64,000 nucleotides of DNA, taken from the NCBI RefSeq assembly GCF_002278135.3, contig NZ_CP029425.2:5804001-5868000 (forward strand). The letters run 5' to 3'. Source of the DNA: Bradyrhizobium ottawaense. GTDB lineage: Bacteria > Pseudomonadota > Alphaproteobacteria > Rhizobiales > Xanthobacteraceae. Position numbers and translations under genes: made by a program. The notes below the pieces were generated by a model. That model saw only the letters and a program-made list of their open reading frames with translations. It did no database searches and had not been told where the DNA came from. Shown here one piece after another: positions 30,318 through 38,541 of this stretch (its first letter is position 1; each line of letters opens with the position of its first letter).

Positions 30318-30967
30318 GCGAAAAGCTCCGCATTCTCCTCACCGGTTTCGGCCCGTTTCCCGGCGCGCCCTTTAACCCGACCCGGCCGCTGGTCGCGCGG
30401 CTCGCGCAACTGCGCCGTCCGGCCCTCGATGATGTCGCGCTCTCCAGCCACATCTTCCCGGTCACCTATGCCGCAGTCGACCGGCAATTGCCGGAGGTGC
30501 TCGCGAAGGTGAAGCCGGATGCGCTGTTGATGTTCGGCCTCGCCGCGCGCACGCCTTACCTGCGCATCGAGACCCGCGCCCGCAACGCCGTCACCATGCT
30601 CTGGCCCGATGCCGCCAACACCCGATCGAGCAAGCGCGGCATCGCCGGCGATGCCGACGCGATGAATTTCGGTCCGCACACGGCAAGGCTGCTGCGCGCC
30701 GCGCGCCTCACCGGCATCGATGCGCGCGCCTCGCGCGATGCCGGCGCCTATCTCTGCAACTATCTGAGCTGGCGCGCGATCGAGAATGTGAAGGCGGGCG
30801 GGCCGCAGCTTGCGGCGTTCATCCACATTCCCCTGCTCGCGCGCGGCGGTGCAGTGCGGCGCAAGGGCGCGCCGCGGATCACGCTGGACGAGCTGGTGGA
30901 TGCGGGGGAAGCGATGCTGATGGAGATGGTGGCGTTGGCAAGGAAGGCAGGGAACAAGGCTTCGTAG
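30314..30967 (+). CDS. Pyroglutamyl-peptidase I family (C15) cysteine peptidase
   Basis: This cytosolic enzyme family removes N-terminal pyroglutamate from peptides. The 217 residues carry the C15 landmarks: ILLTGFGPFPGAPFNPT at the N-terminus, MFGLAARTPYLRIETRARN with the substrate-binding and catalytic Glu region, the nucleophile in DAGAYLCNYLSW, and the catalytic His in AAFIHIPLLAR. The start at 30314 overlaps the meaB stop (ATGA), showing translational coupling although the two functions are unrelated. Followed immediately by a dispersed repeat. Confidence 0.9.
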   Translation: MSEKLRILLTGFGPFPGAPFNPTRPLVARLAQLRRPALDDVALSSHIFPVTYAAVDRQLPEVLAKVKPDALLMFGLAARTPYLRIETRARNAVTMLWPDAANTRSSKRGIAGDADAMNFGPHTARLLRAARLTGIDARASRDAGAYLCNYLSWRAIENVKAGGPQLAAFIHIPLLARGGAVRRKGAPRITLDELVDAGEAMLMEMVALARKAGNKAS

Positions 30968-31088
30968 GGTGGATTAGCGAAGCGTAATCCACCATTTTGG
31001 CTTCAGCACACACCGTAGTCGCGGTGAGATGGTGAGTTACGCCGCGCGGACTGCGCTTCGCGCAGCCGCGGGGCTAACCCACCCTACG
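30964..31088. repeat. Dispersed inverted repeat, GTAGGGTGGATTAGCG variant
   Basis: The unit starts GTAGGGTGGATTAGCGAAGC and ends GGGCTAACCCACCCTACGG; the ends are complementary, and an inner hairpin GCGGACTGCGCTTCGCGCAG is visible. It shares its outer GTAGGGTGG/CCACCCTAC boundary with the copies at 6202, 12187 and 53061 but has a different inner sequence. The left end overlaps the stop codon of the C15 peptidase gene. Confidence 0.7.
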
Positions 31089-31197
31089 GCACCGCCTCTG
31101 CGTAAACATTTAACCCTACCGCGAACTATCCTCACGACCCCGGTCGCCCTGCGCTACCTAGTCGGCGCGGACCCCCGCGTCCGCCGGAGGACGCGTC

Positions 31198-32568
31198 ATG
31201 GACCTCAATCGCCGCCATCTCATCGGAGCTTCGACCGCAGGTATCGCGGGCGCCCTCGCCATGCCGGCCGACGCCGCGCGCGCGGCGCCGCTGACATCCC
31301 TGCTGGGCCGCGATGCCACGCAATACGGCGTGCGGCCCGGCAGCAGCGAGGATCAGACCCGCGCGCTGCAACGCGCGATCGATGAGGCCGCGCGGGCGCA
31401 GATGCCGCTGGCGTTTCCGCCCGGTATCTACCGCAGCGGGCTGCTCCGGCTGCCGAACGGCGCACAATTGATCGGCGTCCGCGGGGCGACAAAATTCGTC
31501 TTCACCGGCGGGGCATCGGCGATCCAGAGCGACGGTTCGGACTCCCTTGGCCTCACCGGCATCACTTTCGACGGCGGCAACATCCCGCTGCCGGCGCGGC
31601 GCGGGCTGATCAATGTCCTCGGCGGGCGCGATACGCGCATCACTGATTGCGAGATCACGAATTCAGGCGGCAGCGGCATCTGGCTCGAGCAGGTGTCCGG
31701 CGACATCTCCGGTAACATCTTCACTGACATCGCGGTGACCGCGGTGGTCTCGTTCGATGCCAGGGGCCTCAGCGTCTCCCGCAACACGATCATCGGCACC
31801 AACGACAACGGCATCGAGATCCTGCGCAGCGCGATCGGCGACGACGGCACGCTGGTTGCCGACAACCGCATCGAGAACATCAAGGCCGGCCCCGGCGGCT
31901 CCGGCCAGTACGGAAACGCCATCAATGCCTTCCGCGCCGGCAACGTGATCGTGCGCGGCAACCGCATCAGGAACTGCGATTACTCCGCCGTGCGCGGCAA
32001 CTCCGCCTCGAACATCCAGATATCAGGCAACAGCGTCAGCGACGTGCGCGAGGTCGCGCTCTATTCGGAGTTTGCGTTCGAGGCCGCGGTGATCGCCAAC
32101 AACACGGTCGACGGCGCGGCTGTCGGCGTCTCCGTCTGCAATTTCAACGAAGGCGGCCGCATCGCGGTGGTCCAGGGCAACATCATCCGCAACCTGATCC
32201 CGAAGCGCCCGATCGGCACCGCGCCCGACGACGACGCCGGCGTCGGCATCTACATCGAGGCGGATACCTCGGTGACCGGGAATTTGATCGAGAACGCGCC
32301 GTCCTACGGCATCGTCGCCGGCTGGGGCAAATATCTGCGCGACGTCGCGATCACGGGCAACGTGATCCGCAAGGCCCTCGCCGGCGTCGGCGTCTCCGTC
32401 GTGCCGGGCGCCGGCATGGCGCTGGTCAACAACAACATGATCTCCGAGACCCCGCGCGGCGCCGTGGTCGGCCTCGATCACGCGCGGGCCGTAACCTCGG
32501 ATCTGTCAGCCGACGGCGCGCAACGATTTGCGCAGGTGGTGCTCGGCGGCAATGCAGTGCGAAGGTAG
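31198..32568 (+). CDS. TIGR03808-family Tat-exported beta-helix repeat protein
   Basis: The 456-residue protein has a twin-arginine signal (MDLNRRHLIGASTAGIAGAL, cut near AARAA). It then follows a pectate-lyase-like right-handed beta-helix built from imperfect ~22-residue repeats of the type G.ISGNIFTDI, VIVRGNRIRNC and VAITGNVIRKA. The start region DATQYGVRPGSSEDQTRALQ is like the Pectate_lyase_3 entry to such helices. This matches TIGR03808, a family of Tat-exported repeat proteins of alphaproteobacteria with unknown substrate. The gene for its habitual companion, TIGR03809, lies convergently at 32697. Confidence 0.88.
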   Translation: MDLNRRHLIGASTAGIAGALAMPADAARAAPLTSLLGRDATQYGVRPGSSEDQTRALQRAIDEAARAQMPLAFPPGIYRSGLLRLPNGAQLIGVRGATKFVFTGGASAIQSDGSDSLGLTGITFDGGNIPLPARRGLINVLGGRDTRITDCEITNSGGSGIWLEQVSGDISGNIFTDIAVTAVVSFDARGLSVSRNTIIGTNDNGIEILRSAIGDDGTLVADNRIENIKAGPGGSGQYGNAINAFRAGNVIVRGNRIRNCDYSAVRGNSASNIQISGNSVSDVREVALYSEFAFEAAVIANNTVDGAAVGVSVCNFNEGGRIAVVQGNIIRNLIPKRPIGTAPDDDAGVGIYIEADTSVTGNLIENAPSYGIVAGWGKYLRDVAITGNVIRKALAGVGVSVVPGAGMALVNNNMISETPRGAVVGLDHARAVTSDLSADGAQRFAQVVLGGNAVRR

Positions 32569-32589
32569 GCATCGGCCTGCAGCTGGGCC

Positions 32590-32654
32590 GTTCATCCTTC
32601 GAGGCTCCCCACGCGGCGCGTTGCGCCACGTGTCTCGCACCTCAGGATGACGGT
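32590..32654. repeat. Dispersed palindromic repeat (TCATCCTTCGAGGC...CCTCAGGATGA class)
   Basis: TCATCCTTCGAGGCTCCCCA pairs across ACGCGGCGCGTTGCGCC with CACCTCAGGATGA. It lies between the convergent TIGR03808 and TIGR03809 genes and may serve as a shared terminator. Confidence 0.6.
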
Positions 32655-32696
32655 GCAAGAGAGCCGGTTGCCTCTCCTCCATCCCCACCTTAACGG

Positions 32697-33404
32697 CTAG
32701 AACGCGTTCCTGAGCAGCGGGTACTTGGCTTCAAGGCCGTCGAGGCTAAAGGTGAATTCGACGACGCGCTCGGGGGCTGCGACGATTTCGGCGGCCGGCG
32801 GGGCGAACTGCGGCAGGAGCGATGCCATCGCAGCAGGCGCGGCGAGCGGTGACCTCACGGCAGGTGCGATCAGCGGCGCCCTCGCAGCCGGAGCCTTGAG
32901 CGGCGGCATCTCGGCAGGCGCGATGAACGACGCCATCGCAGCGGAGGCTGCGGGCGCGGCGAGTGGCGCGATCGGGGCTTCGGTGATCTCGGCGAGAACG
33001 TCCGGCTTCGGGTCGAGCCTGACCGGCACGGCGGTCTCGGGGGCGATGTGGACGGCCTTTGGGTGCAGGGTCTTGGGCTGCAAGATCTGCGCCTGCTGCT
33101 CGCGCGGAAACACACGGGGCATGGTCGCCGGCGACCAACCGAATGCCGGCGTCACGCTTGCAGCGGCCTCGGCGACGTCAGCACCGGTCGCAAGCGCGCG
33201 CCAGGTCTGGACCGCGCGCTTGGCTTCCTGGATATTTTCGAGGAATGCGATCTCTGAGTGATAACGGCGCCAGCGGCCGGTCTCGAACATTTCGGAGAGA
33301 TGTTGCAGCCGCTGCTCGGCGAGAGCGCACCAGCGCGCCGCGACGTCGCGGCCAGCAACCACGGCACGCGCAGACGCGCAATCAGACTCTTGGCGATGTG
33401 TCAT
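32697..33404 (-). CDS. TIGR03809 family protein
   Basis: The start MTHRQESDCASARAVVAGRD at 33404 opens a ~75-residue helical domain (RWCALAEQRLQHLSEMFETG, IAFLENIQEAKRAVQTWRAL) that matches TIGR03809, known from Bradyrhizobium and relatives. The remaining ~160 residues are an Ala/Pro-rich tract (repeated IAP and APAA units) ending in a short hydrophobic/charged tail, EFTFSLDGLEAKYPLLRNAF. In related genomes the family tends to accompany TIGR03808, encoded here convergently. No catalytic residues are evident. Function unknown. Confidence 0.75.
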   Translation of the reverse strand: MTHRQESDCASARAVVAGRDVAARWCALAEQRLQHLSEMFETGRWRRYHSEIAFLENIQEAKRAVQTWRALATGADVAEAAASVTPAFGWSPATMPRVFPREQQAQILQPKTLHPKAVHIAPETAVPVRLDPKPDVLAEITEAPIAPLAAPAASAAMASFIAPAEMPPLKAPAARAPLIAPAVRSPLAAPAAMASLLPQFAPPAAEIVAAPERVVEFTFSLDGLEAKYPLLRNAF

Positions 33405-33888
33405 GAACCAGCCCGTCAGGGGAAAACACGGACGCGGGGGACGCAACGCACACGAATCAATTTAGACGCGACATGAATATTTTGTGGAAAAGTTTTGACT
33501 TGTCCAGCAACGACACGCCAGTCGTCGTCAATCACCGTAGTCGTGCGGAGATTTGCTGTGTTTTCGAGTCAAGCCTCGCACAAGCATAGCGGAGGTGCGA
33601 CGCGCTGAGCGAACAGCCGACTCGAACACAGGGGCGTCCGATCAACCGCAAGCTGAACGAACGCGAAGGCTTCGAAGAACCGGATGCCCAAAAGAAAAGA
33701 CCCGTCCGGGGGGACAACCGGACGGGTCAAGCCATATGGGCGCTTGGGGTGGATGGGCGCTCGCGCCTGATATGACTGATGGGGAGGGATGACCGCTCCC
33801 ACATAATTTGGTCGTGGCAGCTGGCTGAACGTTCAATGCGGGGTTCGCTTTTTTGAGCTTGGACGTGCGCGCATCTTTGTCGCAGCCG
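33405..33888. other. Intergenic region with a terminator, no gene
   Basis: This 484-base stretch lies between two minus-strand genes. It holds the intrinsic terminator of the upstream subtilase gene (33690-33728) and, nearer 33480-33540, an AT-rich patch (GAATATTTTGTGGAAAAGTT) that probably contains the promoter of the TIGR03809 gene. No convincing small ORF was found. Confidence 0.45.
33690..33728 (-). terminator. Rho-independent terminator of the sigma/anti-sigma/subtilase operon
   Basis: On the minus strand GACCCGTCCGG (33728-33718) pairs with CCGGACGGGTC (33709-33699) and is followed by TTTTCTTTT. It lies 160 bases beyond the stop of the subtilase gene and is oriented to end that operon's transcript. 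Confidence 0.85.
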
Positions 33889-35604
33889 CTATCGCGTCGC
33901 CGGCCTATCCGCCTGAGAAATCGTGGATTTATCGTCCGCACTCGACAGCGAGGGTTGTTCGATCGCGCGGGTGCCAGGCTCATCGCGACGCTTCCCGGCA
34001 TCTTCACGTTTTGTTGTACCGGACGCAGCCGCGACCGGCGTCGCGCTGTCGGCGGGAACAGCCATGACCGCGGCAAACGCATCGGTCTGGCCGTCGCCGA
34101 AAAGCTCGTCACGCCCGGGGGAGCCGAGGTCGCGCGCGGTCTTCGCCAGCGTCATGCGCAGCGCCTCCGGCTTCAAGGTGTAATTGCGCTCGAGCAGCAA
34201 CGCCGCGACGCCGGAGACATAGGCAGCCGAGAACGAGGTTCCCGACGTCATCTGGTACTTGCCGTCCGGCGCCGGCAGGAAGATGTCGACCCCGGGCGCC
34301 GAGACGGCGATGTAATTGCCGCGGTTGGATGCCGTAAACAGCCTGTCCTGCTGATCGGTCGCGCTGACCGCGATCACGTTGGGATTGGCGGCCGGATAGA
34401 GCGGCGGCGATTTTGCCCCGGCATTGCCGGCGGCGGCGATCAGCACGAGACCGCGCGCGGCGGTCGCCGCGATGGCGCGCTCGATCACGGCGTCCTTCGG
34501 ACCGGCAAAGCTCATATTGACGATCTGCGCGCCGTGCTCGGCGGCGTAATTCAGCGACCGCAGGATGATGTAGGACGAACTCTCGGCGCCGCCATTGCTG
34601 CCACCGAAGGCACGGATCGCGATGATGCGCGCCTGGGGGGCGCTGCCCATCAGCCGGTCATGCGCCACGATGGCGCCGGCGATGCCGGTGCCGTGGACGT
34701 GCGGCCCCTCCGCGCTGCCGAGCGCATCGAAATTGTCGGCGACGGAATTGGCCAGCTCTGGATGCTTGGTGTCGATGCCGGAGTCGATCACGGCGACCGT
34801 GACGTTGGCGCCGTGCGCCAGCGTATGCGCCTGCGGCAGGCGGAGCTTTGTCAGTGCATATTGCGCAGGATCGCCTTCGCTGGGCGGCGTCGATTTCTGG
34901 TCCTGCAGCACATAGCGGAAGTTCGGCTGGAGCGAGCGCACGCTGCCGTCGGCCGCGAATTCGCGCCGCACCGCCTCGTACGGCCGGCCATCCGTGACAC
35001 GAAACAGACCGAACGTAGCCCCGATCAGCGGGAAGCTCTCCGACGAGATCCGCGTCAAGCCGTGCCGGCGGGCCAACGCGTCAGCATCATCGGGCGACAA
35101 TGTGCCGTCGATCTCGGCCACGAATTCGTTGGCGAAGCTGCGAAGATTGGCGGCGGCCGGCGTGGCGTTGCCGCGGCCCTTGCCGGCGCTCTTCTTGGCG
35201 GGTTTGCCCGAGCCACCGCCGCCGGCATTCGGCTGCGCCAGGCATTCGCCCTCGGCATCGCGATAGGGAGCGGTGCAGGCCGGATACAGGTTCGGCGAGT
35301 AGCGCGCATAGGGCAGCACCGTCGTCGTCGGCCGCAGGCGCGACGTCGTGGTGTGGGGAATGGTCGCCATCGTCCGCGGGCCGCGGTCGACGGACACCGC
35401 CCTGGCCGAGATGGTCGGAGCGATGCGCGGGGCGATGCTCGGAGAGATGGTCGGCGTTCGCATGGGCACGCTGATCGTCGGCGTGCGCATGATCGCCTGC
35501 GCCTGCGCAACCTCGACGCCGAGACAGGCGGCGATCAAAAGCGCCGCGCCGACCGATGAAGCGTAGGCCCCGGCGCGCACCCTGCTCTCGGACTTGCCTG
35601 TCAT
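33889..35604 (-). CDS. Secreted S8 family serine peptidase (subtilase)
   Basis: The 571-residue protein has a signal peptide (about 11-35, ending VAQAQA), a threonine/proline-rich segment with two MRTPTIS units, two cysteines (110 and 121) and a Gly/Lys linker. A pro-domain-like part (about 150-235) precedes the catalytic domain. The triad is intact: Asp274 in VAVIDSGID, His304 in HVHGTGIAG, Ser457 in TSGTSFSAAYVSG, with the oxyanion Asn394 in AAGNAG. A basic low-complexity tail follows. It is the last gene of an ECF sigma - anti-sigma - protease operon, 16 bases after the anti-sigma gene. It may process an envelope substrate or the anti-sigma factor itself; that is inference. Confidence 0.9.
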   Translation of the reverse strand: MTGKSESRVRAGAYASSVGAALLIAACLGVEVAQAQAIMRTPTISVPMRTPTISPSIAPRIAPTISARAVSVDRGPRTMATIPHTTTSRLRPTTTVLPYARYSPNLYPACTAPYRDAEGECLAQPNAGGGGSGKPAKKSAGKGRGNATPAAANLRSFANEFVAEIDGTLSPDDADALARRHGLTRISSESFPLIGATFGLFRVTDGRPYEAVRREFAADGSVRSLQPNFRYVLQDQKSTPPSEGDPAQYALTKLRLPQAHTLAHGANVTVAVIDSGIDTKHPELANSVADNFDALGSAEGPHVHGTGIAGAIVAHDRLMGSAPQARIIAIRAFGGSNGGAESSSYIILRSLNYAAEHGAQIVNMSFAGPKDAVIERAIAATAARGLVLIAAAGNAGAKSPPLYPAANPNVIAVSATDQQDRLFTASNRGNYIAVSAPGVDIFLPAPDGKYQMTSGTSFSAAYVSGVAALLLERNYTLKPEALRMTLAKTARDLGSPGRDELFGDGQTDAFAAVMAVPADSATPVAAASGTTKREDAGKRRDEPGTRAIEQPSLSSADDKSTISQADRPATR

Positions 35605-35620
35605 CGGATCAGCGGCGCGC

Positions 35621-36316
35621 TTAAGGCGCCGCGACGGCGAGGTTGACGAACTTCTCGCGCTGCATCTTGCCGAGCAGCGAGGCGAGTTCGTCCTGGCTCA
35701 TCGCCTTGTCGAACTGGAGGCGGAACATGCCGCCCTTGGCATCGCCGATGATCGAGGCCTGATAGCTGTCGAGCAGCGCGGTGATGTCGGCGACGCGGGC
35801 CTCGGGCGTGAAGCGCACCAGCGCGCGCGCCGGCGGAACAGTCGTACCGAGTTCGCGTGTGATCGGACCGCTGGTCGAGAGCGAAGCGGTCTGGAAGGTC
35901 GCGGGCTGGTTCTTCATCAGCACGGCGCCGATGATTCCGGCTTGCAGCATCAGCGCGATGGCGCCGAGGCTCGCCGACCACGCCAGCGTGCGCGGCGACA
36001 GGCTCGCGAAGAAGGTCGAAATGCGCGCCGACAGCGGCAGCGAGCCGCTTGCCCGCGCAGGCTCGGCGTCGATCGAGGCGAACAGCTTCTGCAGCGCGCG
36101 CGCCGACGGAGCCCCCAAGCTCTCGTTCAGATGAATGGTCTCTTCGTACTCGCCGCGGATTGCCGCATATTGCCTGGCAAGCCCGGGATCGCGCGCCAGC
36201 GCTTCCTCGACCCGCCGCGCATCGCGTGCGTTCAGCGTGCCGGCCGCGTGCCACGGCAGCAGCAGTTCAATTTCACTGGGCTCTTGCTCCAGCATCTTCT
36301 TGCTCAAAGCCATCAT
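35621..36316 (-). CDS. Single-pass membrane anti-sigma factor
   Basis: The 231 residues split into a cytoplasmic anti-sigma domain (about 15-75; IELLLPWHAAGTLNARDARR, then EALARDPGLARQYAAIRGEY), one transmembrane helix (about 112-134) and a ~95-residue periplasmic domain. The zinc-binding cysteines of ZAS-type anti-sigma factors are absent. The ATG overlaps the stop of the ECF sigma gene (ATGA, 36313-36316), the standard coupling for sigma/anti-sigma pairs. The periplasmic domain (VRFTPEARVADITALLDSY, then FRLQFDKAMSQDELASLL) looks like a sensor or protease target, with the secreted subtilase encoded next. Confidence 0.82.
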   Translation of the reverse strand: MMALSKKMLEQEPSEIELLLPWHAAGTLNARDARRVEEALARDPGLARQYAAIRGEYEETIHLNESLGAPSARALQKLFASIDAEPARASGSLPLSARISTFFASLSPRTLAWSASLGAIALMLQAGIIGAVLMKNQPATFQTASLSTSGPITRELGTTVPPARALVRFTPEARVADITALLDSYQASIIGDAKGGMFRLQFDKAMSQDELASLLGKMQREKFVNLAVAAP

Positions 36317-36882
36317 GGCCAGCCTCGCTCAACGCCGGCTGCCTTCAGCAGTTCGGCCAGTTTCTTGCGCGCATAGAACAAGCGCGTCTTCACAGTGTTC
36401 TCCGGTATTCCGACGATTTCGGCCACCTCTTCCACGGACTTCTCGTGGTAGTAGACGAGATCGACGATTTCCCGATGGTCCGGCGAGAGGCCCGTCAGAC
36501 ACTCCCGCAACGCTTCACTGGTATCCTTTTTCTGCACCACCGTTTCCGGATTGTCGGACGTATCCTCGATCGCGTTGGCGGCGTCTTCGTCCAGCTCGAA
36601 ATCCTTCCTGCGCCGGAGCGCAGACAGGGCCTTGAAACGGGTGATTGCCAGCAGCCAGGTAGAAACGGCGGATCGGCCCTCGAACTTGCCGGCTTGACGC
36701 CAGACGTCGAGAAACACCTCGCTGATGAGGTCTTCCGCCGCCTGCTCGTCCCGCACGAGCCTCAGCCCGAACCTGTAGACCCTGACATGGTGCCGCCCGT
36801 ACAGCACCTGCATGGCGAGCCGGTCACCTTGGGCGATCCTGGCGATCAGGACCTCGTCCGAAGCCGCCTGTGTCACGCTCAA
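36313..36882 (-). CDS. ECF-type RNA polymerase sigma factor
   Basis: The 189 residues contain region 2 (YGRHHVRVYRFGLRLVRDEQ, AAEDLISEVFLDVWRQAGKF, STWLLAITRFKALSALRRRK) and region 4 (GLSPDHREIVDLVYYHEKSV, EEVAEIVGIPENTVKTRLFY), the two domains of ECF sigmas. The start is a TTG at 36882, or a GTG two codons later; no ATG is available. It is the first gene of an operon with its membrane anti-sigma factor and a secreted subtilase. A possible own promoter lies at 36927-36948. The stimulus is unknown, but the operon layout suggests envelope-stress or cell-surface signalling. Confidence 0.92.
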   Translation of the reverse strand: MSVTQAASDEVLIARIAQGDRLAMQVLYGRHHVRVYRFGLRLVRDEQAAEDLISEVFLDVWRQAGKFEGRSAVSTWLLAITRFKALSALRRRKDFELDEDAANAIEDTSDNPETVVQKKDTSEALRECLTGLSPDHREIVDLVYYHEKSVEEVAEIVGIPENTVKTRLFYARKKLAELLKAAGVERGWP

Positions 36883-37320
36883 TGCCCGTCTCGCAAAGTT
36901 GGTCGGGTCGGCGCGGCGGACGGTTCGACCGGGGGTGCAAAATTGTTCAGCGTACCGCAGTCATACGGTGGCCTATGTGACCTACCCCACATACGCGTAT
37001 TTTTCTTGTCCCATCCGCGGCCGTCGGCCGCCTTCATCCAGATCGGTAACATAATACTGCGATACTTCCCTGCGGAATGCCTGTCCGGCACAGGCGGCCC
37101 GGCCTCGTCCGGTTCCATAGCAGCCCTGCACGACATATGTCTCGCCAAGCCCGGCTTAGGCTCGATCGCATCGCAAACGGATACCTGATCGCCGGCAAAA
37201 TTTCTCCCGCCAGCCGACCGCCTTGTTCCGCGCTGCACGGTTCGGATTCGGTTTCCAAGGATACCAAACCTAAAGGCTTGCCACGTAGATTTTTACGCTG
37301 ACATCACCATTGGCGGGACC
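36883..37320. other. Divergent intergenic region between the ECF sigma and GGDEF genes
   Basis: This 438-base stretch carries both promoters. Near the sigma gene the minus strand has a GAAC-N15-GTC arrangement (36927-36948). The GGDEF side has GGCGGGACC just before the ATG. The central part is AT-richer (ACATACGCGTATTTTTCTTG). No small ORF convinced me. Confidence 0.4.
36927..36948 (-). promoter_or_regulatory. Possible ECF-type promoter of the sigma factor operon
   Basis: On the minus strand TGAAC (ending 36945) is followed after 15 bases by GTCGAA. This resembles the AAC/GTC elements of ECF promoters and is 45 bases before the start codon. Spacing is a base short of the usual 16-17, so this is a weak candidate for autoregulation. 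Confidence 0.3.
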
Positions 37321-38478
37321 ATGAGCACGGCCGCGACGTCCTTTCCCGAGAGGAATGCCGCTGAGGTCGCGGATCTCGTGCTCACGCCCGAGGCGGCGGC
37401 TTCCGAAGTGCTGGCGCGCCGGGCCCGGCAGCGCCGCCAGATGTATATCGGCCAGGTGGCGAGCTATTCGCTGGGCGCCTCGGTCCTGCTGCTCTACGCC
37501 TATGGCGGCGCCGTCTCCATGGCCGTTCCATCGCTGTTCTGGCTCGGCGGCCTCCTGATCATCGGTACGTTCACCGTGCTCTCGGAAGCCGGCTTCGGCG
37601 ACCGGTTCGAGGATCATTACCTCACCGTCTTCCAGATCTCGGCGCATATGGCGTTGCAGCTGCTGTTCCTGCTCGCAGTGCCGACGGTCGGGGTCGCGTT
37701 CATCGCCGTGCTGTTTCTGATCTTCGCGTTTGGCACGCTGCGGATGACCTCGAGCCAGGCGATGGTGACCTGGGGCCTTGCCACCTGCGGGCTCGCCCTG
37801 GTCTTCCTGGGCTCGGACCTGCCGATCGGACTGCCGGTTGAAACCCGCCTGGAGCGAACCGCATCGATGCTCTGCTTCGTGCTGGTGATCGGCCAGTGCG
37901 CCTTCCTCGGCCTGTTCGGCGCCACCCTGCGCAAGATCCTGTACCGGCGCAGCATCGAGCTGAAGGCCGCCTATCAGCGCATCGAGGAGCTGGCCGAGCT
38001 CGACGAGCTCACCGGCTCCTACAACCGCCGCTGCATCATGCGCCTGCTCGACGCCGAGATCGAAAAGTCGCGGCAGACATCGATGCCCTGCGCGATCGCA
38101 CTGATCGATCTCGACTGGTTCAAGCGCATCAACGACGCCCACGGCCATCCCGTCGGCGACGAGGTGCTGCGCACCTTCGCGATCACCATGTTCGCCAACA
38201 TCCGCCCGGCCGACTGCTTCGGCCGCTACGGCGGCGAGGAATTCCTCCTGCTGCTGCCGGACACGTCGGACGACGCCGCACAGCGCATGCTCGAGCGCTT
38301 GCGCGGTATCATCGCCGATCTCGACTGGAGCGCATTCTCCCTGAATATGCGGGTGACCATTTCCGCGGGCGTGGTGACGCTGCGCGACGTCGATACTGCC
38401 GACACGTTTCTCGCGCGCGCCGATCGCGCGCTCTATTCCGCCAAGGCGCAAGGGCGCAACCGCATTGCAACGAGCTGA
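37321..38478 (+). CDS. Membrane-bound GGDEF diguanylate cyclase
   Basis: The protein should make cyclic di-GMP. Of 385 residues, about 40-205 form six transmembrane helices, residues ~210-225 a linker helix and ~225-385 a GGDEF domain. The active site is GGEEF (304-308), preceded by the inhibitory-site motif RPAD (295-298) at the correct five-residue distance; DLDWFKRINDAHGHPVGDE is the substrate-binding segment. Both active and feedback sites are therefore intact. No extracellular sensor domain is present, so sensing is likely within the membrane part. The DUF2336 gene follows after 63 bases on the same strand. Confidence 0.93.
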   Translation: MSTAATSFPERNAAEVADLVLTPEAAASEVLARRARQRRQMYIGQVASYSLGASVLLLYAYGGAVSMAVPSLFWLGGLLIIGTFTVLSEAGFGDRFEDHYLTVFQISAHMALQLLFLLAVPTVGVAFIAVLFLIFAFGTLRMTSSQAMVTWGLATCGLALVFLGSDLPIGLPVETRLERTASMLCFVLVIGQCAFLGLFGATLRKILYRRSIELKAAYQRIEELAELDELTGSYNRRCIMRLLDAEIEKSRQTSMPCAIALIDLDWFKRINDAHGHPVGDEVLRTFAITMFANIRPADCFGRYGGEEFLLLLPDTSDDAAQRMLERLRGIIADLDWSAFSLNMRVTISAGVVTLRDVDTADTFLARADRALYSAKAQGRNRIATS

Positions 38479-38541
38479 CCAATCCATTTTTTCCCGCTGC
38501 GACAGAACCCGCCGCCGGACCGAGCGCTCCAGGACAGGGCC

